Source: Methylococcaceae bacterium
GTDB taxonomy: Bacteria > Pseudomonadota > Gammaproteobacteria > Methylococcales > Methylomonadaceae
NCBI GenBank assembly: GCA_900299045.1
Contig: OMIH01000121.1
Span: 1-45,125 of the forward strand
Direction: 5' to 3'
DNA: 45,125 nt
The position numbers were made by a program, and so were the translations under genes. Below are positions 40,376-45,125 of this stretch, one piece after another. The notes beneath the pieces are model-generated. The model did not search any database. It saw only the letters and a list, made by a program, of their open reading frames with translations, and was not told the DNA's origin. Position 1 is the stretch's first letter. Every line of letters begins with the position of its first letter.

Positions 40376-40445
40376 GGCTTGAATAATCAACGAAAATAAC
40401 GCTGTGTAACAAGTGTAAATACTCAAATTAATTAAGACAGGACGC

Positions 40446-40970
40446 ATGAAACAATCTGAAAATATTTATTTAGTGGGATTGATGGGCGCAGGTAAAACCA
40501 CCATTGGACGACAATTAGCACGCACATTAAAAATCCCTTTTTACGATAGTGACAAAGCCATCGAAGAGCGCACAGGCGTTGATATTCCAACTATTTTTGA
40601 ATTTGAAGGAGAGGAAGGTTTTCGTAATCGCGAACAAAAAATGCTTCAGCAACTCACCGAAATTAAAGGCATTGTCATGGCGACGGGGGGCGGTGCTATT
40701 TTGCGAGAAGAAAATCGCAAATTACTTAGCGAAAATGGGTTTGTCATTTATTTACATTGTGATGTGGATAAATTACTTGAACGCACGCGTCGTGACTCAC
40801 AACGCCCATTATTAAATACGCAAGACCCTAAAGAGCGTCTTGAAACATTATTTGAACAACGTAAACCCCTGTACACATCGATTGCCGATTTCACCATTGA
40901 TACGGGCATTCTCCAAAGCAAAGACGTTGTGACGCAAATTTTAGACGTTTACGACTCTATTCAAAATTAA
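40446..40970 (+). CDS. aroK: Shikimate kinase
   Basis: IYLVGLMGAGKTTIGRQLARTL, FYDSDKAIEERTGVDIPTIFEFEGEEGFRNREQ, VMATGGGAI. Confidence 0.96.
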   Translation: MKQSENIYLVGLMGAGKTTIGRQLARTLKIPFYDSDKAIEERTGVDIPTIFEFEGEEGFRNREQKMLQQLTEIKGIVMATGGGAILREENRKLLSENGFVIYLHCDVDKLLERTRRDSQRPLLNTQDPKERLETLFEQRKPLYTSIADFTIDTGILQSKDVVTQILDVYDSIQN

Positions 40971-40986
40971 ATTTTAAGGTTAAAGC

Positions 40987-42060
40987 ATGAAAACATTAAC
41001 CGTTGCCTTAGATGACCGTAGTTACCCTATCTATATTAGTGAACATTTATTGAATAATAGCGAGTTGCTCACGCGTCATATTCAATCTAAACAAGTGGTC
41101 ATCGTCAGTAATGACGTTGTTGCGCCACTGTATTTACAAAAGGTAAAGCAGCATCTGATCGGTTACGATATCACGCAGGTTATTTTGCCTGATGGTGAAC
41201 AATACAAAACACTCGAATCGCTCAATACTATTTTCGACACGTTACTGGCTAATAAATTTAGCCGTAACGCGACATTAATTGCGCTTGGCGGGGGCGTCAT
41301 TGGCGATATGGGCGGATTTGCAGCGGCATGCTATCAACGTGGAATTGCTTTTATTCAAATACCCACCACGCTATTAGCGCAAGTCGATTCATCCGTTGGC
41401 GGCAAAACAGGCGTTAATCACCCATTAGGCAAAAATATGATTGGGGCGTTTTATCAACCTCAAGCAGTGATCATTGATGTTGACGTATTAACCACACTTG
41501 ATGAGCGTCAATTTTCGGCTGGTTTAGCAGAAATAATCAAATATGGTTTAATTCGAGATGTCGATTTTTTCTGTTGGCTAGAAGATAATATGGGCAAACT
41601 CCTAGCACGAGATCAAGAAGCGCTTATCTATGCCATTGAGTATTCTTGCAAAATGAAAGCCGACGTGGTTGCTGAAGATGAACACGAAAGCGGTATTCGT
41701 GCTACCTTAAACTTAGGACACACTTTTGGACATGCCATTGAAACAGGGATGGGATATGGCTGTTATTTACACGGTGAAGCAGTCGCTATTGGAACATGCT
41801 TGGCGGCTGATTTATCAAAGCGCAAAGGCTTGCTCACAGAAGTAGACGTGACGCGAATTATCACGCTTTTTAAACACGCTAAGTTACCTGTTGTATCACC
41901 AACTGAGCTAAGTTCAGCACAATTTGTTGATTTAATGGCAGTTGATAAAAAAAATGTAGACGGCAATATTCGCGTAATTTTGTTAGAATCTATCGGAAAA
42001 GCAGCGCTGCCCATCGCTATTGATAGGCTTTCTTTGATACAAACTTTAGACAATTTATGA
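40987..42060 (+). CDS. aroB: 3-dehydroquinate synthase
   Basis: [87 protein letters not shown]. Confidence 0.97.
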   Translation: MKTLTVALDDRSYPIYISEHLLNNSELLTRHIQSKQVVIVSNDVVAPLYLQKVKQHLIGYDITQVILPDGEQYKTLESLNTIFDTLLANKFSRNATLIALGGGVIGDMGGFAAACYQRGIAFIQIPTTLLAQVDSSVGGKTGVNHPLGKNMIGAFYQPQAVIIDVDVLTTLDERQFSAGLAEIIKYGLIRDVDFFCWLEDNMGKLLARDQEALIYAIEYSCKMKADVVAEDEHESGIRATLNLGHTFGHAIETGMGYGCYLHGEAVAIGTCLAADLSKRKGLLTEVDVTRIITLFKHAKLPVVSPTELSSAQFVDLMAVDKKNVDGNIRVILLESIGKAALPIAIDRLSLIQTLDNL

Positions 42061-43961
42061 CCGACAATGCCGCTGTTTCAACCGATGTAAATCATGCCAT
42101 GTTTGATAACGCATTTGACATTCTACCACTGATTACCAAAGAACGTACGCAAAAATTTGAATTATTGCTGCATTTAATTCCAAATTTGAAGCAACATCTT
42201 ATTGTATGTGGTGCTGAAGGTATCGGAAAAACGTTATTACTCGATATGCTCTACGATATTGATAGTGATGCGTGGCAATGTTGCTTTGTGCAAGGTAGTG
42301 CTGAATTAAGTTTTGAAATGATCGAAGCACAACTCACCAAATCGATGTTACGCAACAAACACGAATCCCTTGCGCGTGCTTTTCAAGATGCGCAAGAAAA
42401 GCATAAGAAAATTGTTTTAATCGTTGATGATGCGGGTTTACTCGTTTCTGGTTTAATTACAACACTTGTTGAATACGCCACGTCACAACCCGTGCTCAAA
42501 CTTATTCTGTCATTTACACCCGAAACACGCCAAAAATACCGTAAAACGGATCGCGTCTTAGATAATTTTTACCTTATTGATATTCCACGTTTAAACCAAG
42601 AGCAATGTGCGTATTTTCTTGAACACCTTGCCAGCAAGCCACGCACTTATGGCAATATCGACAAAATAGACGATAAGCTACTTGCAAAAATTTATCATGA
42701 TACACAAGGTATTCCCGCTAAACTCATCAGCGATTTTGCCAAGTTATCGCGTGAAACACAAAATGATCATACAAAATGGGTTGCCATTTTCGCGGGATTA
42801 CTCGTTGTCGCGTTGGGTATCAATCAAAGCATACATTATTTCAAACAATCGCCAGAAAAAGTGGCGGCAACTGAAGAAGCGGTGCATGAGGATAAACTTG
42901 ATGCACAAGTCGCTGAAAAATCGCCCGAAAGTACATCGACGACAGATGAAAAAGATGCTGTAGAAAATGAAAAATCAGCGGATAAAGACGTTGCCATCGA
43001 CAACATAGGTGAATCGACTACGGTAGAGAAAGCGACTCAACCAGTTGAAAACGCTTCTGAGCCAGAAACTAAACCTGAAAACACGCCAACGACAGCCGAA
43101 CAACAACCCACCCAAACAAAACCAGAAACAGTTGACAATACGAACGTCGCCTCTAATGAATCACTTAATCAAGCACCCAAAAATGCCCCTGTAGAGCCTC
43201 TTGCTGAACCGACACCACCGATAATTAATCAAACGGTTGCACCTGTTATATCAACGCCCAAAGCCGCGATTGCACCAACTATTGCGTTTCCTAAAGTGGA
43301 GCCAGCTAAAGGCACTAAAATTCAAGCGTTGCCTGATAAAATACCCGTTACTAGCATTGCTTTAACTGCACCGCATGTTGAAGTTTCTGAGTCAGAACAT
43401 AACGATATTGATGTCAAAAAACTGGAATCTAAAATTGTCGAAAAAGTGGCTGATCTACAAACTGACGACAAAAAAGAAGACAAGAAGGAAGACAAAAAAG
43501 ACGATAAAAAAGAAGATAAAAAAGCGGATGACAAAAAAGTAAAAATCGTCAAACCTGAAATCGTTAAAAAAGCGCCCGACGCAAAACCTGTCGTTGTTGA
43601 AGCCAAAGTGGTTAATAATGAAGCACCTCCTCCCGCAGAGATAGCAACCGTACCAACACCAACGGCACCGACGGCCGCACTCACACCGATTGCCCCCAAA
43701 CCCCCAACATCCCCTGTTCTAGGGCGTTATACACTACAACTTATTACTTTATCAAGTGATGCCGCAATTTCTGAATTCCTAAAAAAGCATCCTTCATTGA
43801 ATATGAGTTACCATGTTGTCAAATATGAAAAAAATGGGCAAACTCGTTTTTCTTTAATGTATGGTAACTTTGCAAACGCACAGGAAGCGATTGCTGCTCG
43901 CGGGAATTTATCCACAGAATTTGCTGCTGCGTTGCCCAGAAAATTTAATGCAGCTCCTTAA
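42057..43961 (+). CDS. damX: DamX-like protein: N-terminal AAA ATPase, TM, low-complexity linker, C-terminal SPOR domain
   Basis: [19 protein letters not shown] (P-loop), [13 protein letters not shown] ([17 protein letters not shown]), long Pro/Thr/Glu/Lys-rich linker, C-terminal [24 protein letters not shown]...[18 protein letters not shown]. Confidence 0.88.
   Translation: MTDNAAVSTDVNHAMFDNAFDILPLITKERTQKFELLLHLIPNLKQHLIVCGAEGIGKTLLLDMLYDIDSDAWQCCFVQGSAELSFEMIEAQLTKSMLRNKHESLARAFQDAQEKHKKIVLIVDDAGLLVSGLITTLVEYATSQPVLKLILSFTPETRQKYRKTDRVLDNFYLIDIPRLNQEQCAYFLEHLASKPRTYGNIDKIDDKLLAKIYHDTQGIPAKLISDFAKLSRETQNDHTKWVAIFAGLLVVALGINQSIHYFKQSPEKVAATEEAVHEDKLDAQVAEKSPESTSTTDEKDAVENEKSADKDVAIDNIGESTTVEKATQPVENASEPETKPENTPTTAEQQPTQTKPETVDNTNVASNESLNQAPKNAPVEPLAEPTPPIINQTVAPVISTPKAAIAPTIAFPKVEPAKGTKIQALPDKIPVTSIALTAPHVEVSESEHNDIDVKKLESKIVEKVADLQTDDKKEDKKEDKKDDKKEDKKADDKKVKIVKPEIVKKAPDAKPVVVEAKVVNNEAPPPAEIATVPTPTAPTAALTPIAPKPPTSPVLGRYTLQLITLSSDAAISEFLKKHPSLNMSYHVVKYEKNGQTRFSLMYGNFANAQEAIAARGNLSTEFAAALPRKFNAAP
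43467..43538 (+). repeat. 12-bp tandem repeat GAYAARAARGAA (about 5-6 units) encoding (D-K-K-E/D)n in damX
   Basis: gacaaaaaagaa gacaagaaggaa gacaaaaaagac gataaaaaagaa gataaaaaagcg, then degenerate gatgacaaaaaa. Confidence 0.75.
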
Positions 43962-43986
43962 CCCTAATTGATTACGTTCTATTTAC

Positions 43987-45051
43987 ATGACACTATTAAA
44001 AAACGATACCTTTCTGCGGGCCTTACTCAAACAACCTGTCGAGTACACCCCACTTTGGATGATGCGTCAAGCAGGACGCTATTTGCCAGAATATCGCAAA
44101 GTACGCGAAGAAGCAGGCAGTTTTATGGCAGTTTGCACAAATCCTGAATTGGCATGTGAAGTGACTCTGCAACCACTACGTCGATTTGATTTTGACGCGG
44201 CGATTCTCTTTTCAGATATTTTAACGATTCCTGATGCAATGGGTTTAGGATTGCATTTTACTGAGGGTGAAGGACCTAAATTTGAGCGTCCTCTGCGTAC
44301 AACCGCAGATATTGAAAAATTAGCGGTGATTGATCCCGAAATTGAGTTGCGTTATGTCACCGATGCAGTGCGTTTAATTCGTAAAAATTTAAACGGTAGC
44401 GTACCGTTAATTGGTTTCTCTGGTAGTCCATGGACGCTTGCTACCTACATGGTTGAAGGTGGCAGTAGTAAGAATTTCGCTAAAGTCAAAGCCTTAATGT
44501 ATAACGACCCTGCATTAATGCACAAATTGCTCGACATACTCGCTCAATCAGTTGCTGCCTATTTGAATGCACAAATTGCCGCAGGGGCGCAAGCGGTCAT
44601 GTTATTTGATACATGGGGTGGTATGCTCAGTCACGACGATTACAGCGAATTTTCTTTACGTTATGCAAGACAAGTTCGTGATTTATTAACTCTCGAAAAT
44701 GAAGGTCGACGCGTCCCTACTATTTTATTTACTAAAGGGGGCGGTTTGTGGCTTGAAGAAATGGCGAATACAGGCTATGACGCGCTAGGTTTAGATTGGC
44801 AAACCGATATTCACAGCGCACGCTCTCGCGTAGGTGATAAAGTTGCTTTGCAAGGTAATTTAGATCCACTCGCCCTTTACGCTAATCCAGACGTTATTAC
44901 AGAAAAAGTCAAAACCATTTTGCATAAATACGGTCATGGCTCAGGTCATGTATTCAATTTAGGGCACGGCATTTTGCCCGATATCAACCCAGAACACGTT
45001 AAAACAATGGTAGATAGCGTACACGAGTTTAGTCGTGTCTATCACAAATAA
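43987..45051 (+). CDS. hemE: Uroporphyrinogen decarboxylase
   Basis: [81 protein letters not shown]. Confidence 0.97.
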   Translation: MTLLKNDTFLRALLKQPVEYTPLWMMRQAGRYLPEYRKVREEAGSFMAVCTNPELACEVTLQPLRRFDFDAAILFSDILTIPDAMGLGLHFTEGEGPKFERPLRTTADIEKLAVIDPEIELRYVTDAVRLIRKNLNGSVPLIGFSGSPWTLATYMVEGGSSKNFAKVKALMYNDPALMHKLLDILAQSVAAYLNAQIAAGAQAVMLFDTWGGMLSHDDYSEFSLRYARQVRDLLTLENEGRRVPTILFTKGGGLWLEEMANTGYDALGLDWQTDIHSARSRVGDKVALQGNLDPLALYANPDVITEKVKTILHKYGHGSGHVFNLGHGILPDINPEHVKTMVDSVHEFSRVYHK

Positions 45052-45083
45052 ATAATCGTATTCAGTAGCATACGTTTAAATAA

Positions 45084-45112
45084 GGGGCGATTTAATCTAT
45101 CGCCCTTTTTTA
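45084..45112 (+). terminator. Rho-independent terminator after hemE
   Basis: GGGCGA-tttaatcta-TCGCCC followed by TTTTTTATT. Confidence 0.85.
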
Positions 45113-45125
45113 TTGGTAAGCTAAA

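Noticed and set aside
43322-43699. 125-aa minus-strand ORF with repeated FLSS motifs
   Set aside because: Exact antisense of the damX low-complexity DKKE repeat region; low-complexity translation on the wrong strand.

Overview
This 45.1 kb window looks like ordinary, gene-dense chromosome from a low-GC gammaproteobacterium. The gene content and synteny suggest a Thiotrichales/Beggiatoa-like lineage, but that is inference only. I found no tRNA, rRNA, CRISPR array, IS element or prophage. Recognisable modules, left to right: SemiSWEET-like protein; nadA; dnaB; two TerD-family genes plus creA; a complete NAD-dependent Mo formate dehydrogenase operon (fdsG-B-A, fdhD/fdsC, fdsD); an orphan YejF-type double ABC ATPase with a carboxylesterase; thiE/thiD; an Aer/PAS-type chemotaxis receptor split by one in-frame TAA; a MurU-like nucleotidyltransferase; a Met/His-rich periplasmic protein; rlmJ; a long minus-strand cluster in which the cytochrome c oxidase operon (coxB-coxA-small ORF-ctaG-coxC-surf1-SCO-like) runs directly into ftsY-ftsE-ftsX; hemB; mlaC; cmoA-cmoB; secA; pilMNOPQ-aroK-aroB-damX; hemE. 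The standout observation is a 564-aa ORF (21617..23311, minus) that fuses a shortened six-TM CtaA/Cox15 (heme A synthase-like) domain to a complete FtsY (SRP receptor) NG domain. It replaces the usual FtsY A domain, has no start codon in the linker, and sits exactly where the cox operon meets ftsEX. Other points worth checking are the in-frame stop in the chemoreceptor, an unannotated 32-aa ORF between coxA and ctaG, a terminator-like hairpin in the dnaB leader, an AMIN-less PilQ with a Ser/Asn-rich insertion, and a perfect 14-bp palindrome upstream of the chemoreceptor.
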